Made by a program: the position numbers and the translations under genes. DNA of 42,502 bases, from IMG/VR virus record IMGVR_UViG_3300023220_000066, positions 1 to 42,502 of that record; one strand, given 5' to 3'. A model generated the notes under the pieces. The model saw only the letters and a program-made list of their open reading frames with translations. It ran no database searches and was not told the origin of the DNA. This document shows, in pieces, positions 29,627-38,923 of this stretch (positions within the stretch are counted from its first letter, which is position 1; every line of letters begins with the position of its first letter). The stretch is from a virus.

Positions 29627-30023
29627 TGTTTACACCCCATATTAAAACGAATAATTGAAGATAAGCGATAGAGTTTAATATTTCGTAATAATACAATACT
29701 ATATCAAGGTTTAACGCTTTGGGTAGGTATCCAAACGCGATCATTAAAGCATAACCTATAATCACTAAGCGAGCAACCCACCTATCCTTATAAAATGCCA
29801 AAAGTGGTGCTACAACTACAAGGTCATTCATGAAATCATACATATAAGAGTCGTCACCCGGTGCAAATTCCTTAATACACCGGGTGACGAAAAAAGCTAA
29901 AACCATTAAACCACTTATTGTGATAATTTGATTATTTTTGGTAACGATTGCGGAACACAAAATGCTAACCGTTAGTATGAATATACCAAGACTAAAAGGG
30001 TTAATTTGTAGAATGTATTCCAT
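29472..30023 (-). CDS. Multi-span membrane protein
   Basis: This 183-residue protein has about five hydrophobic segments (FSLGIFILTVSILCSAIV, ITISGLMVLAFFVTRCI, DLVVVAPLLAFY, RLVIIGYALMIAFGYL, IAYLQLFVLIWGV). The last 45 residues are hydrophilic and compositionally odd, and overlap the short gene at 29468-29626; the functional part may end near residue 135. No family recognised. It lies among the lysis-side membrane genes. Confidence 0.6.
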   Translation of the reverse strand: MEYILQINPFSLGIFILTVSILCSAIVTKNNQIITISGLMVLAFFVTRCIKEFAPGDDSYMYDFMNDLVVVAPLLAFYKDRWVARLVIIGYALMIAFGYLPKALNLDIVLYYYEILNSIAYLQLFVLIWGVNNGYRSRQHDRIHERHVAVVSLNCYDRRPDKSDGSDKAFKSGSYYHLAENGK

Positions 30024-30035
30024 GAATCGATTCCT

Positions 30036-30386
30036 TTAAGCGTTTGGTTCTGTTGCAGGGGATTTACCGCCGCCGCCATTCATAATCCAACCTTCTTTTC
30101 GTTCAATACCTTTATCGTCAGCAAGAACGGCGGTGTCGTAATGAATGACATAAAGCACTTCAATGTCATCTTCAAGCGTGAGTGCTGCAATACGATCAAT
30201 AAGCGGCTGAACGTCTTCAATGATGCATTCAGCTTCGATATATTCTTCAGTTTCAACAATCGCTGTAAACTGATTAATCAAGTCGTGTTTAAGATCGTCG
30301 AAATTGTTCGATTGTTCTTCGCGAATGTTTTTTTCAAGACGTAAAAACGCCCATGATAAATTTTGTGTTTCTTGGCTAATTTGCAT
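30036..30386 (-). CDS. Acidic hypothetical protein
   Basis: This 116-residue acidic protein has a helical N-terminal half (SWAFLRLEKNIREEQSNNF, VETEEYIEAECIIEDV), a short strand region (IEVLYVIHYDTAVLADD) and a glycine-rich end (MNGGGGKSPAT). No recognised family. It lies between membrane protein genes downstream of the tail fibre region and could be a tail or fibre accessory. Confidence 0.6.
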   Translation of the reverse strand: MQISQETQNLSWAFLRLEKNIREEQSNNFDDLKHDLINQFTAIVETEEYIEAECIIEDVQPLIDRIAALTLEDDIEVLYVIHYDTAVLADDKGIERKEGWIMNGGGGKSPATEPNA

Positions 30387-30439
30387 TAGTAAAGTCCTTT
30401 AATATTAAAATTATAAATTACGCATTTTTGCGCGAAACA

Positions 30440-30778
30440 TTATAACATCGTACTTATTAAATTAAAGATGTATTTATCATACATGAAAGCATACAACCAT
30501 GCAACAACGAACAAAAGCACCGTTTGTCGCCTATCGTGTCTTGACCACAACGAAGGATTAAATGCTTTGATATAACCGTGTTTCGCTATGTACGAATGAT
30601 ATTCTTTGCTCATGTACCAAGCTGTTATCATTTGCGCTAAGTCCCAAAGAAGCGGCGACGCGTCCCAATCTACAACCAACCCCATAAACGACACTGTGAC
30701 CATGATCACAGACGCACCGAAAGCATGGTTCCAATCACCGAGTCCGTTGACGAATTTTATGAACGCTTTATACATCAT
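30440..30778 (-). CDS. Membrane protein, about three spans
   Basis: This 112-residue protein has hydrophobic segments near FGASVIMVTVSFMGLVV, SPLLWDLAQMITAWYM and TVLLFVVAWLYAFMY. It overlaps the upstream gene by 11 bases. Position and topology allow a second holin or an antiholin, but nothing confirms that. Confidence 0.6.
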   Translation of the reverse strand: MMYKAFIKFVNGLGDWNHAFGASVIMVTVSFMGLVVDWDASPLLWDLAQMITAWYMSKEYHSYIAKHGYIKAFNPSLWSRHDRRQTVLLFVVAWLYAFMYDKYIFNLISTML

Positions 30779-31052
30779 TTTGCCAATCTATTACATCTTG
30801 TGGTAAAGATTGATTTTTATTATAGAAGTTGTTGCGGTGTGATATTTTATGTTTTTTATCAGAAACACCTTTGACACGTTCTCTAGTGATGTTGTCGTTT
30901 TTATCGCGCTTTTCAGCTTTTTCCGAAACAACAGTTATAGAAGGGTCAATTTCAAAAGTTTGTCGGTGAACCTGTGTGATCACTTGTGCTTTACCGTTTT
31001 CATCTTCCTGTTTTGATTTTTTAACAAAAATTATTTCTTCTCTAGTTTCCAT
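30768..31052 (-). CDS. Charged hypothetical protein
   Basis: This 94-residue protein is strongly charged (IIFVKKSKQEDENGKAQ, EKAEKRDKNDNITRERVKG) with a short beta-like middle (VHRQTFEIDPSITVVSE). It follows the fibre gene, so it may be a fibre assembly helper. No family recognised. Confidence 0.58.
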   Translation of the reverse strand: METREEIIFVKKSKQEDENGKAQVITQVHRQTFEIDPSITVVSEKAEKRDKNDNITRERVKGVSDKKHKISHRNNFYNKNQSLPQDVIDWQNDV

Positions 31053-31062
31053 TTCTAATACC

Positions 31063-31854
31063 TTATTTTGTGAAGTTTAATGTAATACCCATATCTGTAA
31101 CCCCAGATGATATATCTTGTACTTTTATCTGTGCGTCTGTTGTTCCTGACCTTATATTTCTAAAAAAGAAAGCTGAAGAATTAACCCCTATTTCAGGTAC
31201 TATCATTTCATCAAAAGTTACTACATCACAACGCATACTACCTAGAGAACCTATAAGCGCGTTAGAGGAATGAGTAAATCCCAAAACATAAAGTATATTC
31301 CCCGGTGTTAATCCCGTTGTATCAATATTAACTAATTTAATATCTAAAATTATATTATCGCCTATCCAGCTTTCATATCCATCAAATGAACCAGTGGCAA
31401 CATTACCGCCAGACGGCGCATCAGCTACTTCGACGGTGAATGATATTAAATCTTGGTTGCCGTTTGGTAAATTAGCGGCGTTAATTACGTCACCCCCCGA
31501 CATATCAAGATCAACACCAGAACCATTAACGTAACCAGACAATCCTTGAAATAAGTAAAAATTCACCGCGTCAGTTGAAGGGTCAACACTCGCTGTAAAC
31601 GGTGTTTTACCGGGTGCCGGGGCGTATATAAAACCATCAACACCGCTTTCATAAGTTTGTAAAAAATCTGTAACTAAAACAGAACCCGCCCATAAAACGG
31701 GTGCCTTAAATAACATTTGATCCTTAATGACTTTTTGCATTGACGGCGTTTCACGACCATTCGACGCAACGGCGATTGTTGCGTCATCACCACCCGCGAC
31801 GTCTGCAAAGGCTTTTTGATCTATTTCAAGTTGTTCTACACTTAACGTCGTCAT
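31063..31854 (-). CDS. Tail fibre or tip protein
   Basis: This 263-residue protein follows the J-like tip protein. The N-terminal 120 residues contain LQTYESGVDGFIYAPAPGKT and ASVDPSTDAVNFYLFQGLSG, a pattern like the particle-binding domains at the start of phage fibres and spikes. The C-terminal 150 residues are beta-rich (SWIGDNIILDIKLVNIDTTG, FFFRNIRSGTTDAQIKV) with no catalytic motif. It is probably a fibre that attaches to the tail tip and contacts the receptor. The DNA encoding the C-terminal end is low in CpG, as in the other fibre gene at 5747. Confidence 0.68.
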   Translation of the reverse strand: MTTLSVEQLEIDQKAFADVAGGDDATIAVASNGRETPSMQKVIKDQMLFKAPVLWAGSVLVTDFLQTYESGVDGFIYAPAPGKTPFTASVDPSTDAVNFYLFQGLSGYVNGSGVDLDMSGGDVINAANLPNGNQDLISFTVEVADAPSGGNVATGSFDGYESWIGDNIILDIKLVNIDTTGLTPGNILYVLGFTHSSNALIGSLGSMRCDVVTFDEMIVPEIGVNSSAFFFRNIRSGTTDAQIKVQDISSGVTDMGITLNFTK

Positions 31855-31863
31855 ATTGAATCC

Positions 31864-34368
31864 TTACGGCGGGTTTGTGGTGTCCGCATCATAAATTTCG
31901 GGGCGGTAATTAACCAATACTAAATTCACAAGGCCTTTATCGTTTGGTGTTATCTTACCGATTAAATAGTCATTCGCTTCGTGATTTACTTCAGTGCCGG
32001 AAAAGAAGCTGTAAAGCATACCGACTTGAATGACGCCGCTTTTCTTATATATGCCAAATAAAGGCGATTCTGTCAATATAAAGCCGTTAAGACCATCGAG
32101 TCGTGGTTCACATTCCAAAGGTTCCGAAACGTCACCATTGTCGGCACGTAGTATAACCGTACCCGTCGCGTTACCGTTGAAATCGGCGAATTGATCGGTT
32201 TGAATTGTTAAAGTATCGAAATCAATAATTTCACCACCTTGCGCCGATACATTGGTTCCGTCAACATTTGCGACTCGATCATTTAAACGCGGTAAAATAC
32301 CCTCATCCGTGACTTTCGTTGATACGTTAACGCGTTGCAATTTTAATTTCGCGAATTCATATGTTGCCCGGTTCCATGCTTGGTCAAAGTTTTTTATTCC
32401 GGCGGCGGTGATTCGTTTATTATTCAAACCGCCTGAAGGTGTTGGTAAAATGATCGTTGAAGCTTCGTTTGTCACTTCATCGGTGAAACTTAATTCGACT
32501 CCGTCTTGGTCGCCCGGCCTAAAGAAATTAATAACTTTCGATTCAGCACCGCGACCTTTGACGCGTGAATTGAATAACGCGACGCGTGTGTCACGTATGT
32601 CGTCACGCACAAAACGCATTGTTGAACCATCTTGATAAGACATGACGCGAGCGGCGTTTAAAATGGTTTCTAACTCATCTTTTACAGGTACTTGCGCATC
32701 ACTAAAGGAATAACAAAAACGGCCTAGTTTATCGCCATAAATCGCATCAACGTCGAGTCGGTCTTGTATCTCATAGAGTTCGTCAAGATTGATATTCGTG
32801 ACGTCTTTACCGCCTAAATTCACATCAGTTAAATGGAATAAAGCAGCGTCGGCGAATTTTGTTGTTTCCGCAGTTGACGCACTAATCGTTTGTGTGCCTG
32901 TGTCATATGTCAAAAGTTTTCTGGTGGCGACGGCGTTGAATAACCTGTTTTGCAGACTCGAAGACTGTTGTGTTGCTTGAGTATTAATAACCACAGTTGT
33001 TACATTACCGGGGTCAAACCCTGTTAAGCTTTCGACTCCGGCCAATCGAGTCCATTTTGTCAAATCGAAAGTTTGAATTGACGAGTCGTTTGTTGTATCC
33101 GACGTTCTTTCAACGGTTACTTCATGCGGTTGTCCGGGGTTATTTAAATCTGTTGACAACACTTTAAGAGTTGCGTTTTGCTCATCTTGCGTGTTACCAC
33201 TAATTGACCGCGAAAATGTCTGTAAACCGCCGACGGGCGAACCGCCGCTATCTAATTCTTGAACCTTAATGTCAAATTCAACTTCAATTGCGCTTTTTGT
33301 TGTGCCGTCAATTTCTTGCAAACCTCTAGGCGCATTTATATCAATCCATATTTCGTCAGGATCACCCGGCACTTTAAAAGGGCCATATTCAGAAACTTTA
33401 CCAGTTGCGGCGGTAAACGTTGCCAAAGACGTAAATTCGCCAAGTGCTGTAATTTCATCAACAAACACATAATATCTTGGATTTACACCGGGATATTGTA
33501 CTTCATAACGGTCGAAAGTGTATGTACCATCTTGTGTCGGCAACCCTACAACATCAAACGTATCACCCTTTGTAAACGTGCTGAATCCTGACAATGACGA
33601 ATCTAACGTGCTGAATTGTTTTAACCCTGCGTTCACGCTGACGTCTTCAGCTTCAATGAATAATGTACTACCGTCATTTGGCGCAGATAATTCTTGACCA
33701 TTTACTTCATTGCTACCAGTTACGTTTAAAATCGTTGTTGGCGAATCATTGGGTTCATAAACAACAGCGTCGGAATTCGCAATATTTGTTAATAACGTAT
33801 TACCGCTTTTCAAATCTTCAACAAGATATTCACCACGACCGATACATAGATATTCCGTGACAAACTGAATATTTCCTACATATTCAAAATAGCTTGGAAA
33901 TATTAAATCGGGGTAAACGCGGTTCTTACCGTAAATGTCAGGTATGCGTTGCAAAGGTCGCGCGATATTAGTTTGACCAGATATTTGATTATTAGGGCTT
34001 TGTCGCGACTGCGTGAATTCTGGAATTTCGGGCGACGGTATAGTCGGTTTCAATAAAAACGCACTTGCCAACCCTGCAACAATAGACACCGCTGCGATTA
34101 TCGTTAAAGGGTCTTGCGGGTTTCTTACGATATGAATTATGTCACCGTGTGATAATAAACGATCTGGTACGTCGTCCGGGTCACCGTCATAGGGTATAGT
34201 AAATAATAAATCGTCGGCGGTGGTGTCAAACAAATAAACATCGGTAGGAATGTCAATGGTCGCCCATTTTTCCATCATCCACGTCGATAACAACGTACCT
34301 TCGTCAACGTCATATATATCGCGTAAACATGCGCCTGACGGGTCAGAATGAACTATTATTGAAACCAT
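31864..34368 (-). CDS. Tail tip protein, lambda J (TipJ)-like
   Basis: This protein of about 834 residues is the central tail tip/hub protein. It has an N-terminal part with a hydrophobic helix (PLTIIAAVSIVAGLASAFLL), the hallmark SPNNQISGQTNIARPLQRIP then DIYGKNRVYPDLI, and long beta-rich repeats thereafter, including a region near the end resembling the tail-hub fold (DEVTNEASTIILPTPSGG). It nucleates tail assembly with the NlpC-like and DUF1833-like proteins and connects to fibres. The ATG at 34368 has GGAAAG upstream; a TTG at 34377 would add three residues. Confidence 0.85.
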   Translation of the reverse strand: MVSIIVHSDPSGACLRDIYDVDEGTLLSTWMMEKWATIDIPTDVYLFDTTADDLLFTIPYDGDPDDVPDRLLSHGDIIHIVRNPQDPLTIIAAVSIVAGLASAFLLKPTIPSPEIPEFTQSRQSPNNQISGQTNIARPLQRIPDIYGKNRVYPDLIFPSYFEYVGNIQFVTEYLCIGRGEYLVEDLKSGNTLLTNIANSDAVVYEPNDSPTTILNVTGSNEVNGQELSAPNDGSTLFIEAEDVSVNAGLKQFSTLDSSLSGFSTFTKGDTFDVVGLPTQDGTYTFDRYEVQYPGVNPRYYVFVDEITALGEFTSLATFTAATGKVSEYGPFKVPGDPDEIWIDINAPRGLQEIDGTTKSAIEVEFDIKVQELDSGGSPVGGLQTFSRSISGNTQDEQNATLKVLSTDLNNPGQPHEVTVERTSDTTNDSSIQTFDLTKWTRLAGVESLTGFDPGNVTTVVINTQATQQSSSLQNRLFNAVATRKLLTYDTGTQTISASTAETTKFADAALFHLTDVNLGGKDVTNINLDELYEIQDRLDVDAIYGDKLGRFCYSFSDAQVPVKDELETILNAARVMSYQDGSTMRFVRDDIRDTRVALFNSRVKGRGAESKVINFFRPGDQDGVELSFTDEVTNEASTIILPTPSGGLNNKRITAAGIKNFDQAWNRATYEFAKLKLQRVNVSTKVTDEGILPRLNDRVANVDGTNVSAQGGEIIDFDTLTIQTDQFADFNGNATGTVILRADNGDVSEPLECEPRLDGLNGFILTESPLFGIYKKSGVIQVGMLYSFFSGTEVNHEANDYLIGKITPNDKGLVNLVLVNYRPEIYDADTTNPP

Positions 34369-34693
34369 AGAATTCAACTTTCCAAAACAATTTGTTACAT
34401 GCTGCTATTTCATTGATCAAACTTTGTGGTTTTGAACCGTGACAATGCAACACTTGTTTATCGTTAATGCAATAACCCACGTGATTCGCCGTGTGTGTGC
34501 TAAAAGAGTACATTAACGCGATACATCCTTCAACGGGTTTTTTAAGTGGTGTGCAAAGCGGTAAATCGTTGGTATTAGGAAACTCCGGTAATTCAATTTT
34601 TGAAACTTCCCTCAATACTTTTTTAAGCAAGTGCCAACAATTGAATTCATACGGGTCATATTCCAGACCAACATATTTATTATAATCATTCAT
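34343..34693 (-). CDS. NlpC/P60-like tail assembly protein
   Basis: This 116-residue protein has an NlpC/P60-type cysteine peptidase pattern: catalytic Cys19 in DPYEFNCWHLLKKVLRE, and His70 in ANHVGYCINDKQV followed by LHCHG. In lambda-like tails such a domain (gpK-type) is needed for tip assembly and may cut peptidoglycan during entry. It overlaps the J-like gene by some 26 bases. Confidence 0.8.
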   Translation of the reverse strand: MNDYNKYVGLEYDPYEFNCWHLLKKVLREVSKIELPEFPNTNDLPLCTPLKKPVEGCIALMYSFSTHTANHVGYCINDKQVLHCHGSKPQSLINEIAACNKLFWKVEFYGFNNSSF

Positions 34694-35205
34694 AAATTTG
34701 CCAATCCGACGAAACGTTCAATTGTATAGATTTCTCCAGCGGGTTTATTGGCGAAATCTATATCTTGAGCCGAAAACGCGACACCTTTATAACTTTCGAA
34801 TTTAAGGTTAGACGCTGACAACGAATAGACCAAGACCGGGCCGTCTGTTTCACCTTCATAAAAACGACGATATATTACATTAATAGGTATCAAAAACCCG
34901 TCGTCGGTAATGTTATCAATTTCGTTTTGTACTTCATTACCGACCGCGCCCATATTCACAGTTAACAAAGGTGTTGAATTCGGCGTTTCACCGGGTTCCG
35001 TTATCACCAAACTAATCGCTGTAAATAATACGCTTTCACTAGGGTTTCGTGGTGCTGTACTTTCAAGCTTTAACGTCTGGTCTTCATAGTCAGATATGAA
35101 ACGCAACACACCACTAAAATCGGGATGAAACAATTCTATTGTTCTAAATTCCCGTTCGTTCGTCGGTGCTTGAATTAAATATTGTTTCCATGCTTCACTT
35201 GTCAT
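34690..35205 (-). CDS. DUF1833-like tail tip protein
   Basis: This 171-residue protein fits the DUF1833 family found before NlpC and J genes in siphoviruses: the start MTSEAWKQYLIQAPTN, then ELFHPDFSGVLRFISDYED, and a central VNMGAVGNEVQNEIDNIT. It is probably the counterpart of lambda gpL, a distal tail/tip component. ATG at 35205 has GGAG at a good distance, so it is preferred to the ATG at 35220. It overlaps the stop of the gene before it. Confidence 0.75.
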   Translation of the reverse strand: MTSEAWKQYLIQAPTNEREFRTIELFHPDFSGVLRFISDYEDQTLKLESTAPRNPSESVLFTAISLVITEPGETPNSTPLLTVNMGAVGNEVQNEIDNITDDGFLIPINVIYRRFYEGETDGPVLVYSLSASNLKFESYKGVAFSAQDIDFANKPAGEIYTIERFVGLANL

Positions 35206-35702
35206 AGAAATTGACTCCATGAGTTAGGAAGCGTTGACCGCATGAAATTACTAAATAACGCTAATTCATCCGAAGGACGTGCAACGCCTTGGTCGAATAA
35301 ATCCTGTAAAGCATCATTCAAAGCGTTAAAATTATCTTCAGTGTCGAATTGTTTAAAGCGCGCTTCGAGTCGTGCTGATATAATACTACGGCGCCCTTGT
35401 ATCTTTTTAGTCGGATTTTTGACAAAAGAACAGTCATGATCGACAATGCCGTAATCGGTTAAAAGTGGTATCGTGAACGAGCTTGTGCCTTGTTCGGCTT
35501 GATATCTAAACCAACCGAAAAACGCCGCGACTTCTAATTCGTCAAGGTTCCATGTGACGTTAAAAATGGACGGGGCGTTATCATATAATTTACGACGTAT
35601 CGCCGGGCCTGTTTCGGTCGTATTCGCGCGCCACACTTGAACGGCTGTTTCGGCAAATCCACGACGGATTGGTTGACGTAAATATTCGGGAAAATCGACC
35701 AT
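35202..35702 (-). CDS. Minor tail protein, gpM-like position
   Basis: This 166-residue protein lies directly after the tape measure gene, where lambda has M. It is alpha/beta with PSIFNVTWNLDELEVAAFFG, GTSSFTIPLLTDYGIVDHDC and a C-terminal GRRSIISARLEARF. A role as distal tail protein at the end of the tape measure is inferred from order; I do not recognise a named family with certainty. Confidence 0.68.
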   Translation of the reverse strand: MVDFPEYLRQPIRRGFAETAVQVWRANTTETGPAIRRKLYDNAPSIFNVTWNLDELEVAAFFGWFRYQAEQGTSSFTIPLLTDYGIVDHDCSFVKNPTKKIQGRRSIISARLEARFKQFDTEDNFNALNDALQDLFDQGVARPSDELALFSNFMRSTLPNSWSQFL

Positions 35703-37828
35703 TACCTTAAATTCCTGTTAACTTGCGTTGATCTTCTTAACGAATCGAACGTATCACCTTGACCTGTTGCAAGGCTAGTATTAATTGCATCAACAGTTTC
35801 TTCTTGTCTTTTATCAAGTATTATTTCTAATTCATCACGTGATACGCTGTTAGGCGTGACCGTCACACCCGCATTATCAATAATTGTGATGTTCATACCC
35901 ATAGAACCGCTTGAGGCGTCCATAGGGCTTACAACGCCGCCTTCGCCTTTACCGGGTAATAAGAATTTACCACGTGCGTTTTCAAATATTTCAGGCGCGC
36001 CGTCTTCGGTAATAGGAGTCGCAAAACCACCGACCGCAGAACCCCCGTTAACACGTCCGGGACTCGTGCTTATACTCGACAGTGTTGAAATGATACTTAC
36101 GCCTTGAGCAACCGCCCCGGCGATCATTGGTATATTTTGAGGGAAACCGATTTTAGAAGCTTGCGCGATGTTCTGTTGTAAAGCAATAGCAGCTTCAGCA
36201 ACGGCGAGTCCTTTAGAAATACCAAGTGCAACTTTACCTAACGCCGATTGTTCCGCATTACCATCTTTAATCAATTGAAGGACAGAATCAACAGCACCTT
36301 TAACCGAAGCAATACGCATCATGTTTATTTGTGCTAAATCACGTTGGCGCAACATTGCAGAGCGTTTTTCGAGCATTGCACGTTCTTTTAAACCAAGACC
36401 GACAATTTTATTTATTTCTTCCTGACGTTTTCGGTGTGCCGCTTCGATTATCGCGCTTTCGTCGCCAAACTTCGCCATAAGGTCTTGAAACGCCGCGTCG
36501 TCTTGTTCTGCGGAACCTGACACAGTACCCGCGTCAATGGTGGCAATGTCATCTTCACCCGCCGCTTGTTCCGCTTGTTCCTTCGTGTCTATCGCTGCAA
36601 TATCAGCACCAAGTTCCGCTTGAATAGCCGCGAGTCGTGCTGCGTGTTCCGTTTCGATACGGTCCATTTCATTGACATGATTCGAAAGCCCGGCGTCATT
36701 CAACACGGTCATCATTTCTTGACTAAGTTTCGCCACGCGCGAAAGCGTTGCGTCTGTGTCGATCAATTCAAAATCGGTTGACGCGAAATCATTTAATTTA
36801 GTCACAAGGGTATTAAACGACATTTCCATTTCAAGTAATGCTTCAGCCCATGCTTTTTCGAGTGTCAGCGGTATATTCAGAAACGCGACTTTCAAAAGCT
36901 GCGCAGTATTTGTGACAAAAGTGTTAACAGTCAATTCTAGTATATCGAACACCCTTGTCGTCATAGCACCAAACGTTTGAAATGCGGCTTGAAGCTTTTG
37001 AGCGAAACGCAAGAAACTTCGTGTGATTGGTACAATCTTATCAGATATACGATCTAACGCGCCGCTTAAACCTTCGGAACTTTCAAGCTCTTGAACGATT
37101 AATTTAATGGCTTGTGAAGCGTTGTTTTCGACCTCTTGCCAAGCCATTGACGATGTACGCGGAATTCTTTCGAAACGTTCGTTGATATTGTCCTGTTGAC
37201 TTAATATAGCGTTAAATACGTCTTCAGATAACAAACGACCTTCAATTACCATTTTACGCATTTCGCCGACACCGACGTTCAAACCTTTAGCAATAGCGCG
37301 AGCAATAGCAGGGGTGTTTTCAACGATACTGTTGAATTCTTCAGCGCGAACGATACCACCCGCGAACGACTGTGATAATTGACGTAATGAATTATTGATT
37401 TCTGTTGCAGACGCACCACCGATGACACCAAGTTTATTAAGCGAATCAGTCAATAACAATACTTGATCATTCGTCGCGTTAAGGTCTTGTGAAGCGAGCT
37501 TTAATTTCTCAAATAACACAACGACATCTTTAAACGATTGACCGCTTTTATTCGCTATCTTTAAAAGCTGTTGTTGGTTCCGGGTAAATTCGCGGGTTGA
37601 CGCTGACACCTCTTTTAAACGGATATCAAGCAATATCATTTCTTCGCCAAGTATTTGAATTTTTCGCGCCTGATTAAAAGCAAAAGCGGCGGCGATAGCG
37701 GCACCCACAACTTGAAACGATTTCTTCATCGACTTCGTGGATTTTTTGACGTCTTTTTCAGCGTCCTTGACGCCTTTCGTATCGGCGAACAATCGGAAGA
37801 ATAAAGAGCCTAAATTTATTTTTGCCAT
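35702..37828 (-). CDS. Tape measure protein
   Basis: This 708-residue protein sets tail length. It has an N-terminal coiled region (DVKKSTKSMKKSFQVVGAAI), then the tape measure domain hallmark ASATEINNSLRQLSQSFAGG, EEFNSIVENTPAIARAIAKG and EMRKMVIEGRLLSEDVFNAI (residues about 145-215). Hydrophobic and coiled segments follow, and a Gly/Ser-rich end. By the rule of about 0.15 nm per residue the tail would be near 100 nm. Its ATG overlaps the end of the GT fusion frame by 13 bases, as in lambda. Confidence 0.92.
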   Translation of the reverse strand: MAKINLGSLFFRLFADTKGVKDAEKDVKKSTKSMKKSFQVVGAAIAAAFAFNQARKIQILGEEMILLDIRLKEVSASTREFTRNQQQLLKIANKSGQSFKDVVVLFEKLKLASQDLNATNDQVLLLTDSLNKLGVIGGASATEINNSLRQLSQSFAGGIVRAEEFNSIVENTPAIARAIAKGLNVGVGEMRKMVIEGRLLSEDVFNAILSQQDNINERFERIPRTSSMAWQEVENNASQAIKLIVQELESSEGLSGALDRISDKIVPITRSFLRFAQKLQAAFQTFGAMTTRVFDILELTVNTFVTNTAQLLKVAFLNIPLTLEKAWAEALLEMEMSFNTLVTKLNDFASTDFELIDTDATLSRVAKLSQEMMTVLNDAGLSNHVNEMDRIETEHAARLAAIQAELGADIAAIDTKEQAEQAAGEDDIATIDAGTVSGSAEQDDAAFQDLMAKFGDESAIIEAAHRKRQEEINKIVGLGLKERAMLEKRSAMLRQRDLAQINMMRIASVKGAVDSVLQLIKDGNAEQSALGKVALGISKGLAVAEAAIALQQNIAQASKIGFPQNIPMIAGAVAQGVSIISTLSSISTSPGRVNGGSAVGGFATPITEDGAPEIFENARGKFLLPGKGEGGVVSPMDASSGSMGMNITIIDNAGVTVTPNSVSRDELEIILDKRQEETVDAINTSLATGQGDTFDSLRRSTQVNRNLR

Positions 37829-38417
37829 TTTTCCGATACCTTTTTACTTAATGCGTCCCATGATTCAGACGTAAATTTAGGGGGTTTTTTACCGTCTTCA
37901 GTTAAACCATTTTTAGCAAAGAACGCAGACCGAAATCGGAGAAAATCAACCATACCGCCATTCCAAAAATCGTGGGTCGATATACCCATAGAAACAGCCG
38001 ATTTAAAAAAGTCGTCAATCGGGAAACGTGAAGACCTTGGTTTATCGCCAGTTCCTTCGTCACCGCGTCGAGCGATTGCAATACGCGCTTTTTTACATCA
38101 CCCACAAGACAAAACGCGAGCAAGGTTTGTGCAACCGTATGCGCCGTTTGAAATCCCGCCCTAGTTATAAAGTTAATCGCTTCGTCTTTCGAATCTGCGA
38201 TTGTAACAATGTTGCCGTTTATACGATAAAGTGCGACTTCTAATATTTCACCAACAAGTGTCGGTTTAGTTTCACCTGTTGCCAATTCGGAAGCGTCTGT
38301 AAAACAGTTACGACCGCGCGCTTCGTCCATTTCACGAAGCGCGTTAAAATCAAACTTGAATTCATACGTGTCACCACCGACATCAACCGATTCGATTGTT
38401 GTTGAATTCTCTGACAT
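37816..38417 (-). CDS. Tail assembly chaperone GT fusion made by -1 frameshift
   Basis: Slipping back one base at AAAAAAG (minus strand, 38088-38094) joins the first 110 codons of the short chaperone to an overlapping frame of 90 codons. That frame reads ARIAIARRGDEGTG, then RFPIDDFFKSAVSMGISTHD, FWNGGMVDFLRFRSAFFA and ends DALSKKVSEKWQK at 37816-37818, just inside the tape measure start. Its protein-like composition, against the odd Leu/Phe/Arg-rich tail of the unshifted frame, supports use. By analogy with lambda gpGT, the fusion loads tail tube protein onto the tape measure. Confidence 0.82.
37902..38417 (-). CDS. Tail assembly chaperone G-like, unshifted product
   Basis: This 171-residue product reads SENSTTIESVDVGGDTYEF, ALREMDEARGRNCF and INFITRAGFQTAHTVAQTLL, as in phage tail assembly chaperones of the G type encoded between tail tube and tape measure genes. 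After the slippery site the unshifted frame continues for about 60 residues with composition that looks non-native (TTFLNRLFLWVYRPTIFG), so this end is probably just the consequence of ribosomes that do not shift. The short form should be the more abundant one. Confidence 0.78.
   Translation of the reverse strand: MSENSTTIESVDVGGDTYEFKFDFNALREMDEARGRNCFTDASELATGETKPTLVGEILEVALYRINGNIVTIADSKDEAINFITRAGFQTAHTVAQTLLAFCLVGDVKKRVLQSLDAVTKELAINQGLHVSRLTTFLNRLFLWVYRPTIFGMAVWLIFSDFGLRSLLKMV
38088..38094 (-). promoter_or_regulatory. Programmed -1 frameshift site A AAA AAG
   Basis: On the minus strand the codons GTA AAA AAG contain the heptamer A-AAA-AAG in the correct register for simultaneous slippage of two tRNAs by -1, the same heptamer used in Escherichia coli dnaX. 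The -1 frame opens just upstream (TGA) and stays open to 37816. Confidence 0.82.
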
Positions 38418-38878
38418 TATGCGATTTGTGCGTATGCGTATGATTCGCCTGAAGCCTGAAGTGTCATAGAGAATTCTTGAATATCAGAACGACCACCTTC
38501 GCGCGACCATTCACTAATTAACATTACGTCTTCATAGCTTTCCAACGTATCAATTAATCTGAATAGACCCTTGCGAGCGTTTACCGTTGCAGCGTTAGCA
38601 ATTGCGGCAAGCTCTTTATATGTCATAAGGACCAAACCGCTTCCGGCGTCAGTACCCGCTTTTTCACGAACATTACCAGAAACGGAAACAGTGAAATTTT
38701 GATAACCAGTGTGACAAAATTCTGATTGCGAAGTATCACTTGATTGATCGGTCACGTCCTGTACAGGTGACGAAATCGCCACACCGCGCGCGTTCACTGG
38801 TCCTACAACGTCCCATGTTACACCGTCGTCAGCACTATGTTGCAACATAAAGTCGCGGCCTTGAATTACGTCTGTCAT
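38417..38878 (-). CDS. Major tail (tube) protein
   Basis: This 153-residue protein fits the phage major tail protein family (TP901-1/lambda V-like): the start DVIQGRDFMLQHSADDG, then VTDQSSDTSQSEFCHTGYQN, and MTLQASGESYAYAQIA at the end. It forms the stacked hexameric rings of the tail tube. It has a very strong ribosome binding site (AAAAGGAG), as expected for an abundant product, and lies between the tail terminator and the chaperone genes. Confidence 0.87.
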   Translation of the reverse strand: MTDVIQGRDFMLQHSADDGVTWDVVGPVNARGVAISSPVQDVTDQSSDTSQSEFCHTGYQNFTVSVSGNVREKAGTDAGSGLVLMTYKELAAIANAATVNARKGLFRLIDTLESYEDVMLISEWSREGGRSDIQEFSMTLQASGESYAYAQIA

Positions 38879-38923
38879 TTTATTGACTCCTTTTAATAAA
38901 TATTAAATTTAACTTACCTTATT

